A stretch of DNA of 64,000 nt, taken from NCBI GenBank assembly GCA_914767715.1, contig OU612065.1, positions 29,450,001-29,514,000 of the forward strand, in the 5' to 3' direction. Shown piece after piece: positions 39,301 through 52,006 of the stretch (positions are counted from its first letter, which is position 1; every line of letters begins with the position of its first letter). The position numbers were made by a program, and so were the translations under genes. The stretch is from Membranipora membranacea. Its lineage: Eukaryota; Bryozoa; Gymnolaemata; Cheilostomatida; Membraniporidae. The notes beneath the pieces are model-generated. The model searched no databases, was not told the DNA's origin, and saw only the letters and a list, made by a program, of their open reading frames with translations.

Positions 39301-42300
39301 CTCTCTAGCACACCGCCATGTGTGATTAGGATATTCCTCTCAGCCTTATCAAACAGAGCAGAAATATCAGGCTGAGACTTTAGTAATACAATGCCTTATG
39401 TTGGTTAAAACATGTCGATTAAATTCCCAAGGTTTAGACACTCACAGCATCCCGGAAAATGGACGGCAAAATAGGGGGTGCCTTGAGTTCCGTGTGTAAG
39501 TTGGGGTAATTTTAAGCTCATACTCAAATAAGAAAAAGTGTACGCTTTTCTTGTGAGAGATTTTAAAGAGGAGGTAGGAAAGGAAGGACAATCAGTTATT
39601 TAATTAAAGAAATGACAATAAATTTTTGGACAGTTTTTTGAATTTTAAGTGGTTCATTATAGGTATTTATGGCGACAATTTGTTTCTGATGAGAGAATGT
39701 CACAATTCTTACATCCTGGTCACGTATTCAATATTTCCAATGCAGAGTCTTTGATCTTGGTTGAAGTACACACCTTAAACTACTGCTGCCACTCATGCAA
39801 ATTTGTGCTCATTGAATTCTGCGTAGCTCCAAGATAATTAATTTAGACTTAAATCTCATAGTTGTCACCTGATGGGCGAATAATTTGGACAAACTGATCT
39901 TCAAAATCAGGGCATGAAATCTACGCACCAGGTTTTGACGTGTACAGTGTGCACTAGTAAGACGGTAACTACGTCACCCGTGCCGGTAGATAATTAATTT
40001 CATACCCTAATTTTGACGATCAGTTTGTGCAGATTATTTGCTCATTAGGTGACAGTGCTGAGATTGCAGCCTCATTTTATTAGTTTTGAGCTATACAGAA
40101 TTCTATAAGCACACATTTGGCTGTGTGGCAGCAGTGGTTTAAGGCTAGGATATGGCCTTATTCTGAGGATCAAAAAACTCTTTTAAATCCTTAGTGAATG
40201 CTCTAAAATTATGTTCAATAAATGCTTTTTAAAGGCCATAAAGAAAAGAAGATGTGATAGTTTCCTGTTCTGGTGAAACAGAAAAACACCCAACATAAAA
40301 TATCAATGCTGCCAGATTCCATAGTTGATCATTCAATGCGCCATCACTTCATATTACATAGCACTGTAAATATTTGCTTCCCTCCCTCTTTTTTATGCAC
40401 CTTGCAGGCCCCTTCTGACTCAGAATTTGAATATTCTTTGCTTAAGTTTTACCTCCAGAGATCGTTGCATATCACAGAATTGCTGATGTACAAGTGTATT
40501 ATCGAATGATAAGTATCTCAGTCCACTACCCGGTGACTTCTGGAACATTTCTAACATCACCATACACCCGCCCACCTGACATGGGTTATGAGATAGCTGC
40601 AAATATTCATATACTATACTATAGTTTTGTCTTAGATAGGGAATATTGAGAACTCTACTAAAAAAAGGTGCAGATGAGGCTTTGCCCCTCATAAGGGTAA
40701 ACAATCTTGAATGTGGTAATGTTTTGAAACCGAAAAAATTATTAAATTTTTGCAACTTTTGGTCAATTGAAACACTGTCCGCCCTACATTATGCTAAACA
40801 TGATACATTCACCAAGGTTTCATAATCACTTATCTCAATATGATCTATCAAGGAAATAGTGTCAGATATTCTGAAGCGCCAATCTAATTGGTCCAAAAGA
40901 CAATCAACGAAACTTCATCCGGCTTGGCCATATTTATAAATCTCTAAGATCATCTGTCATATCATTGCATATTAAATACTGATCAACACTGACGCATCCA
41001 AATAAATTATTTTTTGTGAAGCGCAAAAAGCTGACAAATACTCACAGAGTAAGGATACCCTAACTCTTTGATATACTCACATCTAGTATCTCTAAGGTTG
41101 TGTTGGACTTGAGACCTTTAGCTAATACGACCATACCCGCTTGTGGTATACGGTTGTTTGATATGTTCAGCTCTTTCAGATGGGCATTCTCTTTCAGCGC
41201 TCGACTTATTTCGGCACATCCCTCCAGCCCAATACCATTTTGAGCGAAATTCAAATACACCAGTGACGTGTTTTTCTGTTGGAATTAGAGAAATCATTCA
41301 ACTTTAATTTCCCATATCCTTAAAAAAATAATAGCAAATTAAAACTCGGCGACCTAGCACACAATGGTACCTCCAAATAAGTGACATTTGGAAATATTTT
41401 TAAACAATATACTTGCAATTTGGCAATTGACAATAAACTCATATGACATGCTAAATATGAATGTAATTTTTGATGCCAAAATGTTATTAGGCAGATATTA
41501 CCTAAATAGCACACTGATCACGTGATATACCTACTATTGCATGTACATCTCTGATCGACAGAGAGTGAATTAGTTCACTTAGCAAGAGTACCATCACAAG
41601 GAATTAGGTGTGTTGACCCGTATTTAATCTTACTAATTAGGGCTGGTTACATGTTAGGTACTGCTACTAAATTGACTCTAATGAACAGAGATACACGTGT
41701 TAATAGTGTGATCTAGATGTCGGTGTGCCAAAATAGAGTAGACAATCACCTTCACACCAACGAAGAAGAGCGCCACTCCTTTTGTTCGGATATTATTGAA
41801 GCTCAGATCTAAATGGGTCAAGGAAAAGTTGAGTATTAGCATCTGGCCGAGTTCGTCTCCTGCAATCTCACCAAAACTAAAGCAAAAAAAAGGAGATGCA
41901 TTGGAACACGCTCTAACTTTCTAAATGCATTTTAAGTGATGTATGTAAGGGGATATAAATTAATCCAAGAATTCCGTCACGTCATACTCAAACTAATTTA
42001 GCTAGACAGCAAAAAATGTTAATCACACGTAATGAACATTTGACCTGTTGATGTGGTGCAGCTTGGACCGTCACTGAAGTTATGACCCTTTGTTTGTTAC
42101 ATTTTTTACATGACCTTCATCTTAGCGGTCAGTTGGGCCTCCCATTTTTTTGTTCAAATCCTTGGATAACTGCAGCCACAAAGTTTTTAATCTCGCCCAT
42201 GTTATTCGACGAGCCCTCCATTTATATTTTAGTATAATTGACTGTCTGCCTCTTGCGTAAACAGTCAACTCCCAAACACCAGGCCTGATTACTATGACAA

Positions 42301-45300
42301 ATTATCCAACTTTTTTACTGATGAATATTATTAACTCATTGTTCCTGACTACTTGAAACTACAAAAGAATTTGATTTTGTAAGGTATCAGCAATTGTTAA
42401 AACATGTGACGCTTTGTACACTCATCGAGATAATGGACCAAAATTTTAATCCAGATAAATGGAAAGTCAAACATTTCTTAATTCAGCAAAAGAATGCAAA
42501 AAGGGTGCACCTGCTTCCTGGACCATGCTCTGAAGATGACATATTATCCATTGTTAACCAAAATCCTTGCAAATCACATCACAAATTCCCTATTGCAATT
42601 AATAAAAAAACTGAATGAGCTTGACCATTGTGGACAGGTGAAATTGTTATGTCCCAAGCTATGCTGTCAAATTTCGCTTTGTGTGATGAAGGATACAAAA
42701 AATTGTAGTTGACCGGCCTTCGGAAAGAATTGTCCAAATGTGGTTCCCCGAAACCATTCAAGATTAGAAATGATGCGCAAAAATGTATAAATACAGCAAT
42801 GGTATTCTCATAGATTCTCATTAAAATGTAAATGTTACAAAAAAGTATTTAAATCTATTTAGTTAAGGAAATACTGTGAATGATGAAATATTCCCCACAG
42901 TAGTGCTACTCATAAAATGATTTTTTAAAACATAATGTCACTCGGATATTGCACTGTTTTTATAGCAATAACATTATATCTGGAGGTTCCGAAGATAAAT
43001 ATCCTGTTTTTTTCATAGGCTGTCAGTAGGGGTCCGGACATAGCGATATATATATATATACCATCTAAACATAAGTAAAAAAATTACTTATGTTTAGACA
43101 GCCCAGGCGTTAGCATAGCTTACTTACCTATTACATCTAAGATTGAGATGAGTGAGTTTTGTGTTTTCAAATAAGGCTTCTCTAATATCGAAGGCTGAGC
43201 GATCACCGAAATCGTTGCCTGATATGTCTAACTTTATCAGAGAGTCACTTTGTCTGATGGTCTCAAACAGCGCTTGTGCTCCTTTATATCCAATACTGTT
43301 ATTAGATAAGATCTGAAAGTGAAATAAAAGAAGATTTCAAAATTATTTGGAGAAAATAAGATGACAATTGACTGTTTTTCGGCTATTTTTTGACTATGCA
43401 GAGGAAACTGCAAAGCCATCTAGACCAGCCATGCTCAACCTTGGCCAAATCAGCCATTTCGGCCAAATTGGTCATTTTGTTCGGCCAAATGCACCCTTAC
43501 CACAGAAAAAAGTTGACATATTTTCACATCTTGTTCAAAAATAATAAAGTATGAAGGAAATTCCACAAGGTGTACATGGTCTTCAGTATTCTGCCATATC
43601 TGAAAGTCCAGTAATCACACATTGAAAAGTCCAATTAATGCTCTTTTGCAGTAAATGGGAATTCCTACTTACCTTACCTTACTTACAGTGGTGTATTCAT
43701 AGGTAGGGCCAGGGGGCCATGACCCTATCACTTATTCGGGAGGTCGATTTTGAAAAAAAAACCTAAAATTGCCATGAGTGTTATGAATACACATTGACTA
43801 TATTTATGTTTGTCAATATCAGCTGCCCCTTGTGTTATACAAAGGGATTTGCTAAGCAATAGCACTGATGTAATTGTTTTATAATGGCAAATTTCTGCTT
43901 GTCATGAGGTTTTTAGTTCATCAATACATCCAAGAGTGAATAATGTGCGCTACCCTTCTGTGCCATGGCCCACCTCAAAACATACCTTTGGGCCAAACTT
44001 GAACAAAAAGCCTCGAACACTGCATGTTCTAAATTGGTTGCAGAGAGGGATTGAGCATGTCAAAGTTCAATGTTGGCAAGTTAGTGGCATCTCGTCCCAA
44101 AAGCCTTCTCTGTGGTGGTCGACAGAATCTGAATTTTGATGAAATCTGCTCACACAAAAATGATTATTACGATTATTAAATCAATTCATGGACAATATAA
44201 CAGTATCACATATTTTACTGGCTGTTGAGCAGGTAATTCAAGATCTGGTACCTACCTCCTACGACTCCCTTGTGCACTTTGCAAACACTATTTTAAAATT
44301 TTACTTATTGTACTGTTCATCCTCTTTCCATAATATATTCACCAATTTTTTTGAAATTCTAAGTATCAAGCGCAGTATATATACGATGATGTCCCTTTCT
44401 GTTACACTAAAACCCTGGTGCCAATTTCTTTTCAATTTTTGTCTCAAAAAGGGCTGTAATGCTTTAAAACTGCCTCTGATTTTTGAAAATTTTCTGGGGA
44501 GGCATACTCCCCTTGCTGGCAGGCGCTGCAGCGCCCCTCCCGCACCCTCCCAAAAATTTGGGCTGAAAAATTTCGCCAACAATTTTGTCCTTGACCTTGT
44601 CCCTACTACTTATAATCCCATTGGTACTGACTCATCTGTTGCCAACTATGGGACAGTTGGATCAGAATCTAGGGCCTGGTCCCTCGGAGTTATGAATATA
44701 AATTAATTGAATTTCAAGCACTTGTTTGGGTTTTTAAGTTCCGGGATCGTCACTAGGTGATATTGCCATCACCTCTATGACGTATGGTCACTTAATGGCC
44801 GGCCTGTAACCTAGGAATGGCCTTTTTGTACATTTGCCATCCTGTTTTGAAATTACAAAGTTAACAACTAGGCACACGCCAACCTGGAAGTGAATTTGTA
44901 AATTGTGATTACCTGTTATTTGTAGGAATTCTAAATACATGTAATGGGAGTTCACCTTGAGCGTCTGAAGTGATTTGTTTGCTTGTGAAAAATTTGGGAA
45001 GTACTAATTTTAAAAGATCTGAGAATAGCATTAGTATTTACCGCAATTATCGGTATCAATTATAGCCAATGTGTGCTTATTTATACATTAGATTATATTG
45101 GATTATTGTTGTTATAAGAAAAAATTGACATTTTGAAAATTGGTTAATGTATCAAAAAGATTTATGGGGGATGCTTTAGAGATTTTTTAATCATTTTATG
45201 TTTTATTGGTTCTTTTGAGCATGAGTTGACAATTTATTTCAGGGACTTCCCACTGCAGGAGAGTGGTGGGGAGGATAAATCCTTCTATTGGGCGTGTCAT

Positions 45301-46812
45301 CACGTGGAAAAAAAAATCTGGGTGTTTTCATACAGCCATATCCTTTTGGGCGTTCCTTCCCCTCCCTTCAAATTCCAACTTAACTTTTCAAATTAATTTT
45401 TCCTATCAAAGTATGAAGGTCAGAAAGAACATAAAAGGCGATCAAAGTGTGCTCTTCTTTTAAAAATAATATTCAAAAATTATTCAAAAGCACACTCATA
45501 TCTAAATCAATTATTTTCCTAAAGATTTTGAACATCTCCGCTTATATCAGTGTAAAATCAGTAAAATTGATGCATAGGTGACAGAGTCGACCTTGGGCTA
45601 AGATCAGCCAGCATCTAACAACCACATCATACGGAATACAATGATTGTCAATTATTATTTTTGATGCATGGTCTCAATTGTCTTCACCAAGTTAAATGGC
45701 AAAAATTAATTTAGCTTTACAAAGAGTGACCTGTAGGCTCTCGTAAATGGTATTCTTGGAATGCTCTTACTGACATCAACTTGAAGGATTAGCCTTCCTT
45801 GAGCGATTTCTAATTTCTGGTGAGTCTAATTTCCTCAAATTAGTTTTCAGATTTTGGAAAGTGTTACAGTCGTCGTAGAATAATGTCAGTGAACTCATTT
45901 TTACTAGCCTTGTCACGTGTGTACTTTTTAGAAGCGAAATAGTAACCGTGTATATTTTTACCAGTTCAGTGATGAAGTAGTTTTCTTTGAGCATCTCTGC
46001 CACGTAAGAACATCCCGTGTTTTCCAGGCCATTGTCATGTAGATCTAGTACTTCGATAGTAGTATTACTTACTAAAGCCACGCAAATAGCCTTTACTCCT
46101 AGTGGACCTAAAAATAACCAGCGTCCAAATGTCACATGCCGGAACAGAATAATGAATTTTGAATGTTTTGCCGCTGAGTAAACTGCTGAGTCAGATAATA
46201 AACTGCTAATATGTTTTGAATCTAGTCCTTATTTTTTCTTATATAAGACTTTAGCAATTTACCCACAATGCACCTTCAGTTTTTGTTTTCCTGATGTACT
46301 CTTATCGGGAATTCCAAAAAACTGCATTGTGGGATACTCATTAACCTTTTTGAGCATACTGTAATGTTTTACAAAAGAAGAATTTGCTCCAATATAATTT
46401 TAAATTACGTTGAAATGTATATCCACTCAGGGAATTCCAAATCAAGTAGATTGATTTCCCATTCATAGCCCCAAATCGTGACAGAGGAATGCAATATACT
46501 GACTGTATACTTTACCTACGCTGTGATGTCTCAGTCTCATCATTTCATTATCACCGTGTCGAAGAAAGTAAGACACAGGTACCTGGTTAAACATCCTACA
46601 AGCTCCCAAATACACATTCCTGCCAGAAGAGTCGTACTTGGTCGATTTCTTACTAAGACTGCCTGTAATAAAAAAAGACAAGTTAGCAAACTACCCACAA
46701 TTATATTCCAACCTGGAACACCCATGAAGTTCTGACTAAAAAAAGTTAATTCTCAGAATTTTCATCATATTATTATAATGAAAATTCTCAGAATTTCAGT
46801 CATCGAAAACTT

Positions 46813-46852
<40 letters not shown>

Positions 46853-49800
46853 CATTCTTTTACATGCCTTCAAAATATCAGGGAGTCTCTGGGAGAGGTA
46901 TACACCCGAGGGTGCTGGGGGCTGGAACAATCAACCTTGAAATCTCCCCCAGAGGAACTCAAACCCACAACTCCTGCGGCACCAATCGCCTGGCAGTTAA
47001 TAGCCATCTCACCATACCCAAAAAATATTGTGTTTATGGCGCTAATTAATCTCCTATGTAAGTTAAAATCATTGTAACTCATGTTGAGAGGGCAACTCAC
47101 CCTTCTGTCACGCTTACTATTGCTAGCATGATTACTCTGCATGGCAGTTGGTCGTTTTATTGCAAAAAATATAAATGTCATCATCTTTATATAAGTTTGC
47201 AGAGTGAGAATAAACACGTCCTTTTGTTTCTGCGATAATGTCTGTTTATATTTAGAACACCAAATATATCTTTTCACACGCATCTTATCAAACTTATTGA
47301 CTAATTACTTTCTCTTCATTCAATCCTCTAGACTTCCCCATGTTATATTGTTCTCATCTATATGACCGATTTATTTGAAAAGTGATTGAAAGATTTTTTG
47401 CCGAAAGTGTGACATTATTTTCCTGAAAAATAACGGCATTGTTTAATAGAATTTAAAGAAGTAATAGTCCATAATATAGAAATGTTAATTATAGGTTGGT
47501 AACTGCCTATTTATGTAATCAATGCCATCGCAATAAGTATACATGCATAAATATACATACACATATAAAAAGTAATGCTAGTATATATGAATACTGATAC
47601 TGGTCTTATTTTAGCTACTTTCTGCCTTCCCATTCCATGTCACGGTTGAATTTAACCCCACCCCCTCCTAATTGCGACTTGAAGAAAACTTTAAGGCTGT
47701 AGTGATAGGGGTGGTAGGGACGCTCTTCCTCCCCTAAAACACTCAACAAAGTGACCTAAAAATGCTTTAATTGTATACTACATGTCAAAATCAGCTCATT
47801 TGGGACTTCCATTTGCTATTTATATAATAAAAATGCTTTGGAAGCTTGAGCTTAATCCCAGGAGGAGCTCTCAACAGCCGCCCTGGTGTAACTTTATACC
47901 CTCAAGGATATTAGCCTCCCATACTATTTTTCCCAAGCTACCGCCCTGACCTTACCTGCCAGTTCGACCTCCAGGTCCGTCTCGTCTGAGTCTCTGCTAT
48001 CTTTCTGTACCACCTGTGCAGCTGTCTTAACCTGTCTCTGCGGTGGTGTCGTCACCGTGGATGTCATAAACTCATCCTCGCCTACAATACTGAGCTTACT
48101 CAGGCTGCCTCTGTGGTCCACATTTACCATTGTGGAGCTGTTATGTTGTAAGTCTCCTGGCTGGAGGCTGGCAGTCGCCATTATGAGCAGATGTGTTAGA
48201 CCAGTTAAACTTGAGCACAAGCTGGGAAGTTTATCTTTCTGAGTGGTTGTTAGCACTGAGCACTTCCAAGTGTTAATGTGGAAGTGTTACAACCAAGGTG
48301 ACAACTTTCTATTTTCAATATTCTGTCATTTCATCGTCTAAGTCACACCGGATATCATCACCTTGTTGTTTTGTTATGAGGACGTTAAGTTATCGCCGTG
48401 TTTCGCGGCACGCTCTGAGCTATTGTTGTTGAGAGAGGTTTGCAGATATCGTTATTACGTTTCCATCTGTTTCAGTTGTGTTACCTTGCCATGATTCTAT
48501 CAATTATGAATCATTAATTGCTAGGGATAACTTTTTGAACAACAGTTTATAAATACAGTGATCATCCTTTAGGAGGAGGTCATAGACAATGTCCCATTAT
48601 TAGGGATCCTGTTATACAGGATTAATTTCCATCTGCTGAGGGTGCCGTCACTTTCGCAATGTCTGGGGTGGTGGGACCAATTTGGTAGGTCTTAACTCTT
48701 CCCTCTTAAATCACTTAGTTGCTTTACCCACATTTTGTTAAACCCAATGACGTCAAGGCCTCTCTACAGCAGGTTTTCCTCAACTTTAGGCAAAAAAATA
48801 CAGTTATCCATGGGAACAGTTGTTTAAGTGCTCGAGACCTTTATTACCCGTTGTTTGCGGTGTGAGTTTTTTGTATTGATTCATTGTTCGTAATCAGTTC
48901 TCGCTAATTATAACACTGCCATTATGTCCAGTTTTCCGCAAGTTGGATTAACTGAGACAAAAAACGTATAGTATCGTGGTACCGGCACGGCGGTACTTGT
49001 GCAATAAGATTACCTGTTGCATAAACCTGACTCCTCTGACATCATAAGAAAGTAAGAAGAAGTAGCATTAGGTTAACGCAACGTAATTCTCTCTCAAAGT
49101 CATTTTAAAATTTGCCCCTGTGCGATTATGTAAATTTTTAACCAATATGAACTTTTTTGTGGTTTACACATGTTTTGATTTATGCTACACCCAAAATATG
49201 CGGCTGTCTCATAGTTTGGAAGTAATAAAAATTTGTAACGTTGTACAGTAGGAGCCATCTAAAATTATTACACATAAATTATGTAAAGTTACCAATTGAT
49301 CTTACGCCAAGCTGATTTCGCATCTTTGAACTTTTGCTAATAAATTAAAGAGTTTCATGTTTGGCACAGGCAGAAGTCCTTCGTTTATTGGTACTTCAGG
49401 AGGCGGGAAGGGAAGTCATTAATGTAATTATACTCTTTATATCACAGTCCCTTCGGATCAGGACTTAAAATAATGGAGGTCTTCTGTATGTACAACAACT
49501 TTGTGCATGCAGTAAAAGAACCCTCCTGTATGGTATAGCTCTATACAGGAGAACGCTGTCATCAACCACTGCAGCTCCAGCCTTGTAGCTCTATGCCCCA
49601 CGATTTGTTAAAACTGCCAGTGGTTGAAAAGTGGCACTAACAACTTGGAACCCTCGCCGTCACTATTAAAATCCTCTTCCTAGCAGCACCTTGGTGAAGT
49701 CATCGTCTACATAGACGGACAACAACATTATTATTATTTTATATTATAGTCGGATCCTAGTGTAACCCCGGAGAAAAGACAACTTAGCCCGATAACAGAG

Positions 49801-52006
49801 GCTCCCGCTCCTAAACGAGGCAAGGCTGTCAACGTCGGGCTACCTGGAGCTCCCAGTGATGGTTTGTACACAGTATAACCGTAAACATATAAATACTCTC
49901 TTATATTTATATGTTTATGAGTGTAACAGTAACACATGAATACAATAAATACAAATAATACAGATATAAATACATAAAAAATATAATTATCAAGATTACC
50001 CCACTATAACGTATTCATCTGGATGGCTACGCTATAATTTGGATGGCTATGTGATGAGTATATTGTCACAAAGTAAGGATATGCAGAGGGGACACTTCAT
50101 GATAGTTATAGTGTCCCCTTTGTATATCCTTACTCTGTGATATTGTGCTAAAGAGTGTGTGTGGGCTGAGTGGTGGGAATTTTATCATTATCAAATTCAC
50201 GTTGTTGTCATACATGAAGTGGGAGATCTTCTAGCGGTGCTAAATAGGAAGTGTCAGTATGTTATGGCAGTTTCATTTCTACCAGACTCAGGTGTTAACA
50301 GTGCTCCCCGCCATGGGATTTTTCTCCCATCAATGATAAAAGCAAATTAATATAATCATGTTGTATCTAGGTGGCCTTCCTCGAAGGGTTGCACTAAAAT
50401 CGACCTTCTCTATTAAAATAGAGCTCTCCACAGTCATTGTCCTCAGTTGGGATGCTTTGGGGGGTTTAGGATGTTACCTTAAAGTGCAACCAAGGTTTCA
50501 AACAACTTCTCATTGATGGCCATTGATTAATAGCAGATTGCACCTTCTGCATGGGGAAAAAGACAAAATATAATTCGGATGATTAATCAGCCAGAATTCT
50601 TGTGAAACATTTCTTCCATCAGGTACTCAAACTCAGCTAAAAGAGAATACCACATAGCAGTTTCCTGTTCCTGTTATTATTTAACCTGTGCTCTATAATT
50701 ATTACAGCAAAGTCTTGGAACCTCCCCTAAACTGAAGTGTTACCCAGCTTAGAGTCAGCAACTACTTTGAGTTTTGCATCGCGTAATGCACAAAGCTGAT
50801 GCTGCCCAGCACATTATTTGCTACCCATTAATGCGTTTCCGCGAAACCTTGGTTGCCCTTTAAGTTTTGTAAATCATCGCTTTCTCTGGGTATTTTGACA
50901 TTTCGGTGAAAGCTTCTTTTTTTTTACACTTTTATTGGCAGTCTATTTCATTCCAGTAGCGGAATGTTTTCCGAATAGTGCCGAAAAAAAAGGAAAAGGG
51001 AAAGGAAAAGAGAAAAAAAGGCAAGCTTGAGACTGAAGATGAGTTAAAATGTCTGTTGAACTATTGTTGCAATGTCTGTTTTTTGACACCAGGATTGAAT
51101 CATTCATTTTAAATGGCCTAAAAGAATAAATTTAATATATTATTTGCGTTATTTCAGTACTGATTATCATAATGTATCATCGCGTTGGTATTCCAAGTTT
51201 AGCGTGACATTTTTTGACACCAGTCATACTAATAAGTTGTATAATATTATATAACTTACAAAAGTGTATTTATGATATATTGTATTTAAATGCGGCTTGG
51301 TCGGCTGGTGGGTAGTGATTCTTTCAGTTCTTGGCAAGTGCCCAAAGTCCTGCTGCTATGCCTCACCAAAATCAAATTGTTCCCAGCTAGAATTAATATT
51401 TCCCATGGAACAAGTTGGCGCTTTACCCATTGTCTTTACAGACATAACTGTTGCATATTTGGCCTGGTGTTGGGAAAAATTACCTGATGGAAATAATATG
51501 GCGTCAGTGTAAATTTGCCGTCCATTGTGGGAATTTTTTTATGAAGATGAAAGTTTATTAATCATAATCATAATGTTCATGTGCAGCTAATGGAATTCCA
51601 ATTTCCTAATCTCTCATTATGTTTAATATTAAATGTTATGCATGGGTAATGGTTTTATTGTACTTAGTTAATAGAATAAGGTAGTGTAATTTTTTGTTAA
51701 TTATTAAACTGAATCACCAGTTTATTTTACCCTGGATGACTTTCACTAGACAAACCCACTTTCAGTAACATCCTGAATTTGCTAAGTCGTAATTAAATCT
51801 CCTTATGCAAGTGTCTCCGTTCCATTTGACATGAGTGTGCCACATATTTCCTTTATAGTTTCTGGTATTTTTACTCCTCATTTGAATAATTATTCGGTGT
51901 TTACTGTTTTACAGAGGTACATCCTTTACTATCGTCCAAGAAGCCAGGAAATCAGGAGAAGTCACGAGGCGGAGGTCGAGCTAAACCTAAAGGAAAAAGT
52001 CGCTGA
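33356..52006 (+). CDS. RBBP5: RBBP5, core subunit of MLL/SET1 histone H3K4 methyltransferase complexes, 485 aa
   Basis: Twelve exons keep frame: 33356-33374, 33793-33818, 34286-34458, 34836-34976, 35345-35435, 35980-36161, 36622-36741, 37050-37203, 37527-37716, 38343-38500, 49750-49861 and 51915-52006. The protein starts MNLELLETFGQNYPE and follows human RBBP5 throughout: WD40 repeats (about 20-330, e.g. LAVGCNDGRIVVWDFLTRGI, RIIRVYEEGE), WHPVRPIV, the acidic ENVEYEEKEGEFD stretch (about 340-355, ASH2L-binding region in mammals), EVEVDDLDVD (WDR5-contact region) and YLPIAPEVEEPED. The C-terminus (EKRQLSPITE..., then EVHPLL and a basic tail ending PKGKSR) is shorter than human (485 versus about 538). 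It acts in the nucleus with WDR5, ASH2L and DPY30. Intron 10 (11.2 kb) encloses the antisense LRRC74-like gene. Confidence 0.95.
39036..48181 (-). CDS. LRRC74: LRRC74-like leucine-rich repeat protein nested in RBBP5 intron 10, 501 aa
   Basis: Eight exons keep frame: 48181-47956, 46662-46516, 46107-45962, 43312-43128, 41876-41750, 41275-41081, 40596-40453 and 39371-39036. The length fits vertebrate LRRC74A (about 490). After a disordered N-terminus (1-75) comes the family signature YLGACRMFNQVPVSYFLRH and HHSVGPLGVKAICVALVSNT. Ribonuclease-inhibitor-type repeats follow (LDLHDNGLENTG, LDISGNDFGDRSA, LNFAQNGIGLEG, LNISNNRIPQAG). The C-terminal exon (about 391-501) resembles the EF-hand-like tail of LRRC74. 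The function is not established; family members are expressed in testis and ciliated tissue. I chose the start at 48181 for its AATGG context; an in-frame ATG at 48256 is possible. The acceptor of the last exon is weak (39371 or 39377). The gene lies wholly inside RBBP5 intron 10 on the opposite strand. Confidence 0.88.
39852..40066. mobile_element. About 215-bp foldback element with roughly 70-bp arms
   Basis: The left arm (AATCTCATAGTTGTCACC then GGCGAATAATTTGGACAAAC) has its inverse at the right (GTTTGTGCAGATTATTTG, then GGTGACAGTGCTGAGATT). The arms match at about 80-85% by eye over nearly 70 bases. It lies in intron 7 of the LRRC74-like gene. Confidence 0.7.
43065..43106. repeat. Short perfect palindrome beside an AT microsatellite
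   Basis: TCTAAACATAAGTAA and its inverse TTACTTATGTTTAGA are separated by a few A/T bases. An (AT)n run lies just upstream at about 43047-43060. Confidence 0.65.
46748..46798. repeat. Palindrome (ATTCTCAGAATTTTCAT / inverse)
   Basis: ATTCTCAGAATTTTCATCAT is matched by AATGAAAATTCTCAGAAT across an AT-rich centre. It lies in intron 1 of the LRRC74-like gene. Confidence 0.6.
46813..46853. repeat. (GATA)n microsatellite
   Basis: About ten uninterrupted GATA units. Confidence 0.95.
46870..47040 (-). repeat. tRNA-derived SINE-like element
   Basis: On the minus strand it reads GGTGAGATGGCTATTAACTG (A-box-like) followed about 35 bases later by GTGGGTTTGAGTTCC (B-box-like), the layout of a tRNA-derived SINE head. 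It is not a tRNA gene, because no cloverleaf with paired acceptor stem is evident. Confidence 0.5.
47640..47930. repeat. Dispersed repeat, partner of 63640-63840 in opposite orientation
   Basis: Stretches such as CATTTGGGACTTCCATTTG and GTGTAACTTTATACCCTCAA correspond, as reverse complement, to 63650-63815 (CAAATGGAAGTCCCAAATG, TTGAGGGTGTGAAGTTACAC). It is noncoding. Confidence 0.6.
49440..49738. repeat. Dispersed SINE-like element, copy 2, abutting RBBP5 exon 11
   Basis: It runs from TCACAGTCCCTTCGGATCAGG to an ATTATTATTATTTT tail. It is collinear with 18938-19208. Its tail ends about 10 bases before the RBBP5 exon 11 acceptor (TATTATAG at 49742-49749). Confidence 0.75.
50060..50146. repeat. 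Strong 87-nt hairpin in RBBP5 intron 11
   Basis: The left arm TCACAAAGTAAGGATATGCA continuing into GAGGGGACAC pairs with GTGTCCCCTTTGTATATCCT continuing into TACTCTGTGA. Over 30 base pairs there are one mismatch and two G-U pairs on the plus strand. The loop is about 15 nt. It could be a foldback transposon or a precursor-microRNA-like hairpin. Confidence 0.6.

Noticed and set aside
44188-44706. 172-codon plus-strand frame inside RBBP5 intron 10
   Set aside because: Low-complexity, Phe/Ser-rich sequence spanning a CCTCCC-rich repeat-like patch. It has no domain and no splice evidence linking it to RBBP5.
46870-47040. Possible tRNA gene
   Set aside because: A-box- and B-box-like motifs are present, but no acceptor stem or cloverleaf closes around them. 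It fits a tRNA-derived SINE better.
50940-51060. Lys-rich stretch with an AG acceptor, considered as an extra RBBP5 exon
   Set aside because: No GT donor in the right phase. Exon 11 at 49750-49861 already joins exon 12 in frame and matches the RBBP5 C-terminal region.
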